This document shows, in pieces, positions 32,346-40,526 of a DNA stretch of 64,000 bases (position 1 is its first letter; every line of letters begins with the position of its first letter). Made by a program: the position numbers and the translations under genes. Below the pieces are notes generated by a model. That model ran no database searches and had not been told where the DNA came from. It worked only from the letters and a program-made list of their open reading frames with translations. The DNA is from Streptomyces sp. DSM 15324 (GTDB lineage: Bacteria; Actinomycetota; Actinomycetes; Streptomycetales; Streptomycetaceae). The stretch is from positions 24,942-88,941 of the forward strand of contig NZ_KQ949029.1 of NCBI RefSeq assembly GCF_001514285.1, written 5' to 3'.

Positions 32346-33038
32346 GTGAGCAGTATATCGGGAATTTCGAGTACCGGTTCGGCCGGGACCACGGGCAAGG
32401 AACCGGGGGGTTCCGGGTACCGGATCGGCGTCGTGGTCCACGCGCGGGACCCCATCTCCGCGGCGGGGGCGGTCAGTCAGCTGCGGCAGCATCCGGTGAT
32501 CGACCTTCGTGACGAGGCCCGGCCCGGGGCCGGGGCCGTGGCAGTGCTGATCGAGGAGAGACCGGACGAGACGACCTTCGCGCGGCTGCGCCGACTCGTG
32601 CGCGCAGAGGGCGCCCACACCGTCCTCGTGGTGAGCGCACTTCGGGAGAGTGAACTCCTCGCGGTCATCGAGTGCGGTGTCGGAGCCGTCGTCTGGCGTC
32701 ACGAGGCGACCGCGCAGCGGCTGTTACAGGCCGTCATCGCCGCATCGCGCGGCGACGGCGACCTGCCCGCCGATCTGCTCGGCCGGCTGATGAGTCAGGT
32801 GGGAACGCTCCAGCGCTGCGCCGCGGGAAACACCGGCGCCCCCGTGACGGGGCTGACGGCACGCGAGGCGGACGTTCTGCGGCTGGTCGCCGATGGACTG
32901 GACACGACGGAGATCGCCGCCAAGCTCGCGTACTCCGAACGTACCGTCAAGAACGTGCTGCACGGGCTGACCACCCGTCTCCACCTGCGCAACCGGGCAC
33001 ATGCCGTGGCGTACGCCCTGCGCGAGGGTTTCATCTGA
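32346..33038 (+). CDS. LuxR-family regulator of the contractile injection system, TTA-containing
   Basis: The product has 230 residues from the GTG at 32346. The N-terminal half is receiver-like (YRIGVVVHARDPISAAGAVS, VLVVSALRESELLAVIECGV) but lacks the acidic pocket and the usual phospho-Asp, so it is a pseudo-receiver. The C-terminal HTH is canonical (LTAREADVLRLVADGLDTTE, IAAKLAYSERTVKNVLHGL). Codon 127 (32724-32726) is TTA, so full expression should need the bldA tRNA and rise late in development. It sits at the head of the eCIS locus, as in other Streptomyces. Confidence 0.9.
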   Translation: MSSISGISSTGSAGTTGKEPGGSGYRIGVVVHARDPISAAGAVSQLRQHPVIDLRDEARPGAGAVAVLIEERPDETTFARLRRLVRAEGAHTVLVVSALRESELLAVIECGVGAVVWRHEATAQRLLQAVIAASRGDGDLPADLLGRLMSQVGTLQRCAAGNTGAPVTGLTAREADVLRLVADGLDTTEIAAKLAYSERTVKNVLHGLTTRLHLRNRAHAVAYALREGFI

Positions 33039-33207
33039 CCGCGAGGGCAGCGACGCACGGCCGCCCGGACACTCCGCTCCACCCCGGCACCGTCCCTTCC
33101 GTGCCTGGGCACCTGGTGCGCGGACGCGGAGAATCGGACGCACACGCCCGTTCGGCGGACTCGACAAAGCGGCATGGCGGTACCTGAGCCAGGAACGGGG
33201 GACGACG

Positions 33208-33933
33208 ATGATCCACGAGGTGGACGAAGTCATCGAAGGGCTTCTCAAAGGGGGCGCGCTGGCCGGTTCCGGCGTCGACGTCTCCTTCGAGGCCCCGACC
33301 CGCGACTGGGCCGCCCGACGCAACACCACTGCGGTCAACGCCTACTTGTACGACATCCGTGAGGACGTGCGACGGCGGCACCGTGGCTCGGCCCCGGTCG
33401 AGGACGCCCGCGGCATCGTGCTGAAACGGCGCCAGCCGCCGCGCTGGTTCCGGCTGTCGTACCTCGTCACGGCCTGGACGAAGCAGCCCAAGGACGAACA
33501 CCGACTGCTTTCCGCAGTGTTGGCGACGCTACTCCCCCGTGAGCTCATTGCGGTCGACGAACTCCCGGGCGCGCTCGGTGCGTTGGGTTTGTCGATGCCC
33601 CTCACGGTCGCCGGTCTCCAGACCGAGGCACGGTCGCTGGCGGAGATCTGGTCCGCGCTCGGCGGTGAACTCAAGCCGTCCCTGGATCTGGTGGTGACCG
33701 CGCCGTTCCCGGCCTACCCCGAGTACGACGTCGGGCCGCCGGCCACGCAGGGCGCCGCCTTCCGGGTACGCGCGGTCGACGGCAGCGCGGAGAACTCGCC
33801 GGAGCGGCGGCACCGCCCGCGCCAGGTGGCGCAGGCCGCGGCGGCCAGGGCGGCCGCACGTGGTCTGCCGGGCGAACACGGGTCGACCGCGACGGCGGCC
33901 GACCACCCGGATGCGGACCCGGTACGCAAATGA
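33208..33933 (+). CDS. cis16: DUF4255 (Pvc16/Afp16-type) eCIS cap protein
   Basis: This is a 241-residue protein. The N-terminal domain is the DUF4255 family (MIHEVDEVIEGLLKGGALAG, TTAVNAYLYDIREDVRRRHR, RWFRLSYLVTAWTKQPKDEH, LTVAGLQTEARSLAEIWSAL). The C-terminus is a polar Arg/Ala tail. In Afp and PVC particles this family caps the distal end of tube and sheath. Its stop overlaps the AAA+ ATPase start (ATGA). Confidence 0.9.
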   Translation: MIHEVDEVIEGLLKGGALAGSGVDVSFEAPTRDWAARRNTTAVNAYLYDIREDVRRRHRGSAPVEDARGIVLKRRQPPRWFRLSYLVTAWTKQPKDEHRLLSAVLATLLPRELIAVDELPGALGALGLSMPLTVAGLQTEARSLAEIWSALGGELKPSLDLVVTAPFPAYPEYDVGPPATQGAAFRVRAVDGSAENSPERRHRPRQVAQAAAARAAARGLPGEHGSTATAADHPDADPVRK

Positions 33934-35975
33934 CCCCGCACACCTCCGCGCTCTCCGAAGACGCGCCGCCGTATTCCTGCGACCCCGTACCGGACGTCTC
34001 CCGCGCGCTGCTCGCCCGGCTGGACCTGGTCCGTGAACGGGCCGCCCTGCTGGTGGAGCGGCGCAGCGCCACCGACCCCGCCGCGGACGACCCACTGCGT
34101 GGCCTGTACCTCACCGAGGACGCGGTACGGCATCTGCTGGGCCGCGCGGACGCGGAGCCGGCCGACACCCGGGGTGTGGCGGAGCCTGTGGACCCGATGG
34201 CACCCGCCGCCACGCCGGCGGGCGGCGACCGGCTGGCACTGCTCGTGGAGCGGCACGCGCTCACCGAACTGGACACCGCCCTGCTCCTGATTGCCCTGGC
34301 GCCCGATGTCGACCGCGTCTTCGAGGCGCTGTACGGATACCTGAACGACGATGTGAGCCGCCGCCGAGCCACCACCGGACTCGCTCTCGACGTGTGCGGG
34401 GCACCCGTGCACCTGGCGTGGGCGCGGGCCAGGTTCCATCCGTCGGCCCCGCTGTGCGCGCTCGGACTCGTCGAGGTCGAGGAACCGGAACGGCCCTTCC
34501 TCAGCCGGACGCTGCGTGTCCCCGACCGCCTCGTGGCTCATCTCCTGGGCGACGACACCCCGGACGCCGCCCTCACCGCGCACCTGCGCCCGCTCGAAGA
34601 ACCCTCGGGCCCCTACGACGAGGAGTTCACGAACCGACTCGCCGCGCGCCTGAGCGCCGCTCCACTCGTCGCCTACCTGCGCGAACACCGCCCGGGCGAC
34701 GGACCGGCCCTCGCCGCGGCCGCGCTGGGCGCGGCGGGACTCGACGCGCTGCACGTCAGCGCCTCCGGCGGAGTGCCGCTCCCGGAGCTGCTCCGTGAGG
34801 CCCTGCTGCGCGGCTGCGCGCTCGTCGTGTCCCGGCTCCCCGACGATCCGGCCCCACTGATCCGGGAGTTGACCACCCCCGACATCCCGGTGCTGTTCGT
34901 CGGTGAGCGGCCCTACGATCCCCAGTGGTGCGACCGTGACCCGCTGGTTCTGGAGGTGCCGCGCCGCTCGGCGGGGGCCGGGGCCGAGTGGTCGGCCGCG
35001 CTCGGCGGGCCACCGGCGTTCGAGCTGGCGGCGGCCGTGGCGCCGTACCGTCTCGGCGCCGACGGGATCGCCCGGGTCGCGCGAGCCGCACGGGAACTCG
35101 CCGCGTTCGACGGCACCCCCATGACCGCCGCCCACCTGCGGCTCGCCGCCCGCCAGCGGTCCGCGTCCGGTCTGGAGCGGCACGCCCGCCGGATCAGGCC
35201 CGACGTCGGCTGGGCGGACCTCGTCCTGCCGGACCAGCCGCTGGCCCAGCTGCGTGAACTGGCCCTGCGCGCCCGGCACCGCGACCGGGTCCTCGGCGAC
35301 TGGCGGCTCAGCGCGGGCGGCGGGCGGGGCCGCGGCGTGCTGGGGCTCTTCGCCGGCGAGTCCGGCACCGGAAAGACGCTGTCGGCCGAGGTCGTCGCCG
35401 CCGAACTGGGCCTCGACCTGTACGTCGTCCAGCTCTCCTCGACCGTGGACAAGTACGTGGGCGAGACCGAGAAGAACCTGGAGCGGATCTTCACCGAGGC
35501 CGACCGCACCGACGCCGTCCTGCTGTTCGACGAGGCCGACGCCGTCTTCGGCCGACGCTCCGAAGTCAAGGACTCGCACGACCGCTACGCCAACATGGAG
35601 AGCGCCTATCTGCTGCAACGCCTGGAGTCGTTCGACGGTATCGCGCTGCTAACCACCAATCTGCGGGCCAACATCGACGAGGCGTTCACCCGGAGACTGG
35701 ACCTGGTGGTCGACTTCCCGTTCCCCGACGCGCGGCAGCGGCTGGCGCTGTGGCGGCACAGCCTGGCCGGGGTGCCGTGTGCGGCGGACGCCGACCCGGG
35801 CGGGTGCGCCCGCGACTTCGAACTGTCCGGCGGGTCGATCCGCAGCGCCGTCGTCACCGCGGCCTACGCCGCCGTCGGCCGCGGCGAACCGGTCACCACG
35901 GCCGACCTGCTGGAGGGGGCCCGCCGCGAGTACCGCAAGGCGGGCCGCCTGGTGCCGGGCGAGGGCGGCTGGTAG
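33930..35975 (+). CDS. cis15: AAA+ ATPase of the contractile injection system
   Basis: The product has 681 residues. The long N-terminal part (1-430) is a degenerate ATPase-like and helical region found in eCIS ATPases. The C-terminal AAA+ module has Walker A GESGTGKT (476-483), Walker B VLLFDEAD (530-537), sensor 1 in ALLTTNLRANIDEAFTRRLD with the Arg finger, and a sensor 2 region. Homologues (Afp15/PVC15) are needed for particle assembly, probably of the sheath. It is coupled to the DUF4255 gene. The next gene is on the other strand. Confidence 0.93.
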   Translation: MTPHTSALSEDAPPYSCDPVPDVSRALLARLDLVRERAALLVERRSATDPAADDPLRGLYLTEDAVRHLLGRADAEPADTRGVAEPVDPMAPAATPAGGDRLALLVERHALTELDTALLLIALAPDVDRVFEALYGYLNDDVSRRRATTGLALDVCGAPVHLAWARARFHPSAPLCALGLVEVEEPERPFLSRTLRVPDRLVAHLLGDDTPDAALTAHLRPLEEPSGPYDEEFTNRLAARLSAAPLVAYLREHRPGDGPALAAAALGAAGLDALHVSASGGVPLPELLREALLRGCALVVSRLPDDPAPLIRELTTPDIPVLFVGERPYDPQWCDRDPLVLEVPRRSAGAGAEWSAALGGPPAFELAAAVAPYRLGADGIARVARAARELAAFDGTPMTAAHLRLAARQRSASGLERHARRIRPDVGWADLVLPDQPLAQLRELALRARHRDRVLGDWRLSAGGGRGRGVLGLFAGESGTGKTLSAEVVAAELGLDLYVVQLSSTVDKYVGETEKNLERIFTEADRTDAVLLFDEADAVFGRRSEVKDSHDRYANMESAYLLQRLESFDGIALLTTNLRANIDEAFTRRLDLVVDFPFPDARQRLALWRHSLAGVPCAADADPGGCARDFELSGGSIRSAVVTAAYAAVGRGEPVTTADLLEGARREYRKAGRLVPGEGGW

Positions 35976-35987
35976 CGGACGCGGACC

Positions 35988-37502
35988 TCAGGGGTGCACG
36001 ATCGTCCAGTTCGGGACGGTCGGGTTGACGATCTGCCACCTCTGGGCCTCGCCCTCGACGCAATCTCTGATGACGAGCCTGTCGGGATTGCCCCTGACGC
36101 TGGTGCCCGCCATGTCCAGGCAGGCACCGTGGCTGGCGAAGTTGCGGATCCAGTAGGTGTCCTTGTCCTGCTGGTCGAGCCACCACAGTTGGTTGTCCCC
36201 GGTGGTGCCATTGCAGCCGTACGTGAACACCGCGCTGGCCGCGGGCTTGGCCCCCAACCCGTTGAGGTCCATGCAGAGCCCGCCCTTGACCTGGCGTATC
36301 TGGAAGAGGGCGGTGTCACCGGGACCGCTCTTCGCTTTCACCACCTCGACGTTCCAGCGTTCGTTCCTCCCGGAGCCCGGGTCGCAGGTGTTCATCGTGA
36401 CCAGATCGCCCCGCTGAGGCTCGGCCGCGCCCGGGACGTCCACGCACCGCTTGACCGACCTGAGTCTGAGCAGGACATTGTTCACGGTCCGCTGGCCGGT
36501 CTCCTTCTCGGCCGTCGGGGAGGTGGCTCCGCCTGCGCCGCCGCCCCCGCCTTCCTTGCCGCCGCCCCCGCCTTCCCCGTCGTCTCTCCCGCCCCCGCCT
36601 CCGCTGCCCTGCGGAGAGCCTTCGGGAGCCTCCTCCAGCGGCGGTTCGGCGGTCGGCTCCGGGCCGGACGGCGAAGGCTCGCCGGCCACGTCCCTCTCCT
36701 CGGCGTCGGGCGGCGGCAGGGTGCTGACGCCGGCTTTCTGGAGCTGCTCCACGGCCGCGGTGCGGACCTGTGGTTTGTACGCGATCCAGAGCATCACGAA
36801 GGTGATGGCCAGTGCCAGGGCGACGCCCAGGGAGGTGGCGAGCCAGCCGGGCAGGAACCCCCGCTGGACGTAGGTGCCGTCGACCTCCAGCGGCGTCGTC
36901 CCCGACCGTTGCACGGTCAGTGTGTAGGGGCGCCGCTGCTTCGAGCCGAACCAGATGATCTGGCGCGGCTTGAGCGTCGCCCGCACGAAGGCGGCACGTC
37001 CCGGCTCGATCTGCACGTTGCCCGGAACGATGTCGTACGACAGTTCGTCACCGTTGTCGGCGCCGCTGACGGACGCCGTCACGGTGGTATTGCCGAGGTT
37101 GTCGACGGCGAGCCTGGGCCGTCCGCGGAGGCGGCCCTTGACGGTGGGCGGCACCAGCTCGGCGCGGACCTCGCTGAACGGGGTGATGGTGAGGTTGCCC
37201 TCGGGGACGGTGACCGCCTCAGGATGCTCGGTGGGCGTGATGCGTACGGCGTACGGGTGGGGGCCCGCTGTCGCGTCGGGTGTGCGCGGCGGCGCGAACG
37301 TCAGCTCCACCGTCCCGGTGGTCACCGGATAGAGCCGGAGCGTGGCCGGTTCCACGGTGGTCCACGGTGCGGTGTCGCCGACCGCCTCGAAGCGGTACTC
37401 GTCGACGACGTCACCGGTGTTGCGCAGCCGCAGCCGCACGGTGGTGGTGCCGCCCGGGTCCACGGTTGCGGAGGCGGGTTCCAGGGAAGTCCATAGGCTC
37501 AC
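35988..37502 (-). CDS. Membrane protein with C-terminal ricin-type lectin domain
   Basis: The 504-residue protein has no signal peptide. Two Ig/NPCBM-like beta domains at the N-terminus (ASATVDPGGTTTVRLRLRNT; GRPRLAVDNLGNTTVTASVS) precede one TM helix (about 219-241, SLGVALALAITFVMLWIAYK). Next come an acidic and Gly-rich linker and a beta-trefoil RICIN domain (about 370-504) with QxW-type repeats (GRNERWNVEVV, GDNQLWWLDQQD, EAQRWQIVNP). By topology the lectin faces outward and the Ig-like part faces the cytoplasm. It is inserted, divergent, between the ATPase and the sheath gene, which suggests a link between particle and envelope. Confidence 0.85.
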   Translation of the reverse strand: MSLWTSLEPASATVDPGGTTTVRLRLRNTGDVVDEYRFEAVGDTAPWTTVEPATLRLYPVTTGTVELTFAPPRTPDATAGPHPYAVRITPTEHPEAVTVPEGNLTITPFSEVRAELVPPTVKGRLRGRPRLAVDNLGNTTVTASVSGADNGDELSYDIVPGNVQIEPGRAAFVRATLKPRQIIWFGSKQRRPYTLTVQRSGTTPLEVDGTYVQRGFLPGWLATSLGVALALAITFVMLWIAYKPQVRTAAVEQLQKAGVSTLPPPDAEERDVAGEPSPSGPEPTAEPPLEEAPEGSPQGSGGGGGRDDGEGGGGGKEGGGGGAGGATSPTAEKETGQRTVNNVLLRLRSVKRCVDVPGAAEPQRGDLVTMNTCDPGSGRNERWNVEVVKAKSGPGDTALFQIRQVKGGLCMDLNGLGAKPAASAVFTYGCNGTTGDNQLWWLDQQDKDTYWIRNFASHGACLDMAGTSVRGNPDRLVIRDCVEGEAQRWQIVNPTVPNWTIVHP

Positions 37503-37751
37503 GCCGCGACGCTAAGCGGACGCACCGAGCGCCGGTCAGAGGCCCTGGGGCAGCCTTCGCTGCCCTTACGGGCACCGGGGGGGGAGCCGGGGCCCCGGCC
37601 GGACCGCGCGGGTCCGCGGGGCTTCGGTCCCGGCGGGCAGCCGCGCGGGCAACGCCTCTGCCCTCGAACAGGTACCCGAGGACGTTCCCGGGGACCGGCC
37701 CGCGACCGACGCTTAGGGACGACCTGTCTCGAACCCCGAGGAGAGCCGAGT
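37503..37751. promoter_or_regulatory. Divergent promoter region, lectin protein / sheath operon
   Basis: This 249-nt gap between divergent starts must carry promoters for the structural operon (rightward) and the lectin gene (leftward). It is very GC-rich, with a G8 run near 37578 and dyad-rich GGGGCCCCGG sequence. The sheath has a GAGGAGAG ribosome site. No known operator was recognised. Confidence 0.5.
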
Positions 37752-39329
37752 ATGCCGTCCTACCTGTCGCCAGGCGTCTACGTGGAGGAGGTCGCCAGCG
37801 GCTCCCGCCCCATCGAGGGGGTGGGCACCTCGGTGGCGGCCTTCGTGGGTCTCGCGCCGACCGGCCCGCTCAACGTGCCGACGCTGGTGACCAACTGGAC
37901 CCAGTACGTCGCGTCCTTCGGCGACTTCACCGAGGGGTACTACCTGGCGCACAGTGTCTACGGCTTCTTCAACAACGGCGGTTCGGCCGCTTACGTCGTC
38001 CGGGTCGGCGGCGTCCCCGCAGGCGCGTCCGGCGACTCGGCCGCCGCCGCGGCATTGAAGGGCTCCTCAACCCCGGCGGCGCTGCCGCCGGGCGAGCCGC
38101 AGCGGCTGGGCACCTTCACGGTGACGGCCGTTGCTCCCGGTTCGCTGAGCGTCGAGGTGTCCGACCCGGAGGGCGACGGCCCCGCCGAGCGGTTCAGGCT
38201 GATGGTCAAGGACGGCGGCAAGCTCGCCGAGACCTTCGACGTGACCGCCAAGAAGGGTGGCCGCAACTACGTCGTCACGCAGGTGAAGGAGCAGTCCAAG
38301 CTCATCACCGTGCAGGAGGCGGCGCCCGCCGCACAGTTGGTCCGGCCCGAGAACCAGACGGTGGCCCTGCCGGCCCCGGCGCCCGCGCCGTTCGCCCCGC
38401 CCGAGACGGACACCGCGCACCCCGGCCCCGCCGAGTACCTCGGCGACTCCGCCGACCGCACCGGCTTCGGTGGTCTGGAGGCGGTGGACGAGGTCTCGAT
38501 GGTCGCGGTTCCCGACCTGATGGCCGCCTACCAGCGCGGCGCGATCGACCTGGAAGCGGTCAAGGCCGTGCAGCTCGGCCTGATCGCGCACTGCGAGCTG
38601 ATGGGCGACCGCGTCGCCGTCATCGACCCGCCGCCCGGCCTCAATGCCCGTCAGATCCGCGTCTGGCGCCAGGAAACGGCCGGCTACGACTCCAAGTACG
38701 CGGCCCTGTACTACCCCTGGATCAAGGTGTTCGACCCGGCCACCGGCCAGTCCCGGACGATGCCTCCGAGCGGCCACATCGCCGGGATCTGGGCCCGCAA
38801 CGACGCCGAGCGCGGCGTGCACAAGGCGCCCGCGAACGAGATCGTGCGCGGCGCGGTGGACCTGGAGATCCAGATCACCCGCGGCGAACAGGACCTGCTC
38901 AACCCCGTCGGCGTCAACTGCGTCCGCGCCTTCCCCGGACGCGGTATCCGGGTCTGGGGCGCCCGCACGCTCTCCTCCGACCCGGCCTGGCGGTACCTGA
39001 ACGTGCGCCGCTACTTCAACTACCTGGAGGAGTCGATCCTGATCGGCACCCAGTGGGTGGTGTTCGAGCCCAACGACCAGCACCTGTGGGCCCGCATCCG
39101 GCGCAACATCTCCGCCTTCCTCGTCAACGAGTGGCGCAACGGCGCCCTCTTCGGCTCCCGGGCCGAAGAGGCCTACTACGTCAAGTGCGACGTGGAGACC
39201 AACCCGCCGGAGTCGGTCGATCTCGGCCGGGTCGTCTGCGAGATCGGCATCGCACCGGTCAAGCCGGCCGAGTTCGTGATCTTCCGCCTGGCCCAGTTCT
39301 CCAGCGGCAGCGGGGAGCTGGAGGAGTAG
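37752..39329 (+). CDS. cis2: Contractile tail sheath protein
   Basis: The 525-residue phage tail sheath family protein opens with the conserved SYLSPGVYVEEVASGSRPIE, then VGTSVAAFVGLAPTGPLNVP and YYLAHSVYGFFNNGGSAAYV. The C-terminal domain is typical (RAFPGRGIRVWGARTLSSDP, YLNVRRYFNYLEESILIGTQ, WVVFEPND). It forms the outer contracting tube. It is the first gene of the structural operon. Residues about 95-235 form an extra surface domain rich in Ala, Pro and Glu. Confidence 0.96.
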   Translation: MPSYLSPGVYVEEVASGSRPIEGVGTSVAAFVGLAPTGPLNVPTLVTNWTQYVASFGDFTEGYYLAHSVYGFFNNGGSAAYVVRVGGVPAGASGDSAAAAALKGSSTPAALPPGEPQRLGTFTVTAVAPGSLSVEVSDPEGDGPAERFRLMVKDGGKLAETFDVTAKKGGRNYVVTQVKEQSKLITVQEAAPAAQLVRPENQTVALPAPAPAPFAPPETDTAHPGPAEYLGDSADRTGFGGLEAVDEVSMVAVPDLMAAYQRGAIDLEAVKAVQLGLIAHCELMGDRVAVIDPPPGLNARQIRVWRQETAGYDSKYAALYYPWIKVFDPATGQSRTMPPSGHIAGIWARNDAERGVHKAPANEIVRGAVDLEIQITRGEQDLLNPVGVNCVRAFPGRGIRVWGARTLSSDPAWRYLNVRRYFNYLEESILIGTQWVVFEPNDQHLWARIRRNISAFLVNEWRNGALFGSRAEEAYYVKCDVETNPPESVDLGRVVCEIGIAPVKPAEFVIFRLAQFSSGSGELEE

Positions 39330-39396
39330 CGGATGACCACCCGCCCCATCCTCCCCGCACCGCACGTAGCAAGTACCCCTCGGAAGGACAGAGCAG

Positions 39397-39840
39397 ATGA
39401 GTCTGCAGCCGGGTGACGCCCTCACCTCACACAATTTCGGCCTCCAGATCGACGGCGTGATGGTGGAGTACCTCGCGGAGGTCAGTGGCCTCAGCCTCGA
39501 ACAGGACGTCATCGAGTACCAGCAGGTCTCCTCGCAGGGCAGGGCGGTGACGAAGAAGCTGCCGGGCGTGAAGAAGGCAGGCACGTGCACCGTAGTCCGC
39601 GGTATGACACAGTCGGCCGCCTTCAACCAGTGGATCAGCGAGTCGGTCGCCGGGAACATGGGCAGCGCCCGCAAGAACGCCACCATCCTGGTGATGGACT
39701 ACCAGGACAACCCCGTCAAGCGCTACAACATGCGCAACGCCTGGTGCAGCAAGGTCGACACCAGCACGGTGAAGGCCGGTGAGGCCGCCGCGCTCACCGA
39801 GACCGTGACCATCACGTTCGAAGAACTGGTCATCGAGTAA
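39397..39840 (+). CDS. cis1: Inner tube protein
   Basis: The 147-residue phage-tail-tube protein (T4 gp19/Afp1 type) reads DALTSHNFGLQIDGVMVEYL, SGLSLEQDVIEYQQVSSQGR, and LTETVTITFEELVIE at the end. Hexameric rings stack into the inner tube that is driven out on contraction. It follows the sheath by 67 nt; its TAA overlaps the next ATG (TAATG). Confidence 0.95.
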   Translation: MSLQPGDALTSHNFGLQIDGVMVEYLAEVSGLSLEQDVIEYQQVSSQGRAVTKKLPGVKKAGTCTVVRGMTQSAAFNQWISESVAGNMGSARKNATILVMDYQDNPVKRYNMRNAWCSKVDTSTVKAGEAAALTETVTITFEELVIE

Positions 39841-40367
39841 TGCGTCGTTCGGCACGCGGGGCGGGGGCGACGATCGCCGAGCAGGACCCGGCCACGGATG
39901 CGGTCCCGGCCGCCGGAGCCGTACCGGCGGAGGCCGTGGCGGCGACGGTGCCGGGGCGGCAGACCGGCGTTTTGGCCGCCGCCCCGGCGCCACAGCGGCT
40001 GCTCACGGAGTTCGCCTTCGAGCTGCCCCGCGGATTCGTCGACGAGGCCGGAGTCGTGCACCGGGAGGGAACCATGCGGCTCGCGACCGCGCGGGACGAG
40101 CTGATCCCGCTGCGGGACCTGCGGGTGCAGGAGAACCCGGCCTATCTGTCGGTGGTACTGCTCGGCCGGGTGGTCACCCGGCTGGGCACGCTGGCGGTGG
40201 TGCACGACGGGGTGGTGGAGAACATGTTCGCCTCCGACCTCGCGTTCCTCCAGGACTTCTACCGGCAGATCAACGCCGAGGGCCACACCCGGGCGGGTGT
40301 CACCTGCCCGCACTGCGAGCAGCCGTTCGAGGTCGAACTCGGCGGGAGCCGCCTGGGGGAATCGTGA
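39840..40367 (+). CDS. Phage tail assembly protein
   Basis: The 175-residue product has a flexible Ala/Pro-rich N-terminus (1-55), then the conserved domain TEFAFELPRGFVDEAGVVHR, EGTMRLATARDELIPLRD, VQENPAYLSVVLLGRVVTRL, and SDLAFLQDFYRQINAEGHTR, ending with a CPHC half zinc-knuckle. Homologues sit right after the tube gene in many eCIS loci and are annotated as tail assembly proteins, by analogy with phage chaperones for the tape measure. Start and stop overlap its neighbours. Confidence 0.82.
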   Translation: MRRSARGAGATIAEQDPATDAVPAAGAVPAEAVAATVPGRQTGVLAAAPAPQRLLTEFAFELPRGFVDEAGVVHREGTMRLATARDELIPLRDLRVQENPAYLSVVLLGRVVTRLGTLAVVHDGVVENMFASDLAFLQDFYRQINAEGHTRAGVTCPHCEQPFEVELGGSRLGES

Positions 40368-40522
40368 CGTACGCGACCGACCGGCTGCACGAGGAGATCG
40401 CGTACATCGCCTACCACTTCCACTGGAACCTGGAGGACATCCTGGACCTCGAACACCGTGACCGCCGCCGGTACACCGAGCAGATCGCCGGGTTCGTCGC
40501 CCGTGCCTCGGCGCAGGGGTGA
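40364..40522 (+). CDS. Small eCIS protein, DUF6760 family
   Basis: The 52-residue product starts at a GTG overlapping the previous stop (GTGA). Its sequence (RLHEEIAYIAYHFHWNLEDI, LDLEHRDRRRYTEQIAGFV) is the compact helical DUF6760 pattern, consistently found after the tail assembly gene in eCIS clusters. It resembles the small gpG/gpE-type partners of phage tail assembly. It is short but strongly supported by position. Confidence 0.82.
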   Translation: MTYATDRLHEEIAYIAYHFHWNLEDILDLEHRDRRRYTEQIAGFVARASAQG

Positions 40523-40526
40523 CGGC

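Noticed and set aside
30600..33038. An 812-residue rightward frame across the ABC permease and the LuxR gene
   Set aside because: Its first part is a shifted reading of the permease. Only the part from 32346 has LuxR character, so I used that start.
33714..35618. Long leftward frame opposite the AAA+ ATPase
   Set aside because: It is low-complexity Gly/Arg/Val sequence with no motif, mirroring an ATPase with complete Walker motifs on the other strand.
35994..37496. 500-residue rightward frame opposite the ricin-lectin protein
   Set aside because: No domain, signal or ribosome site; the leftward frame has a TM helix and QxW lectin repeats.
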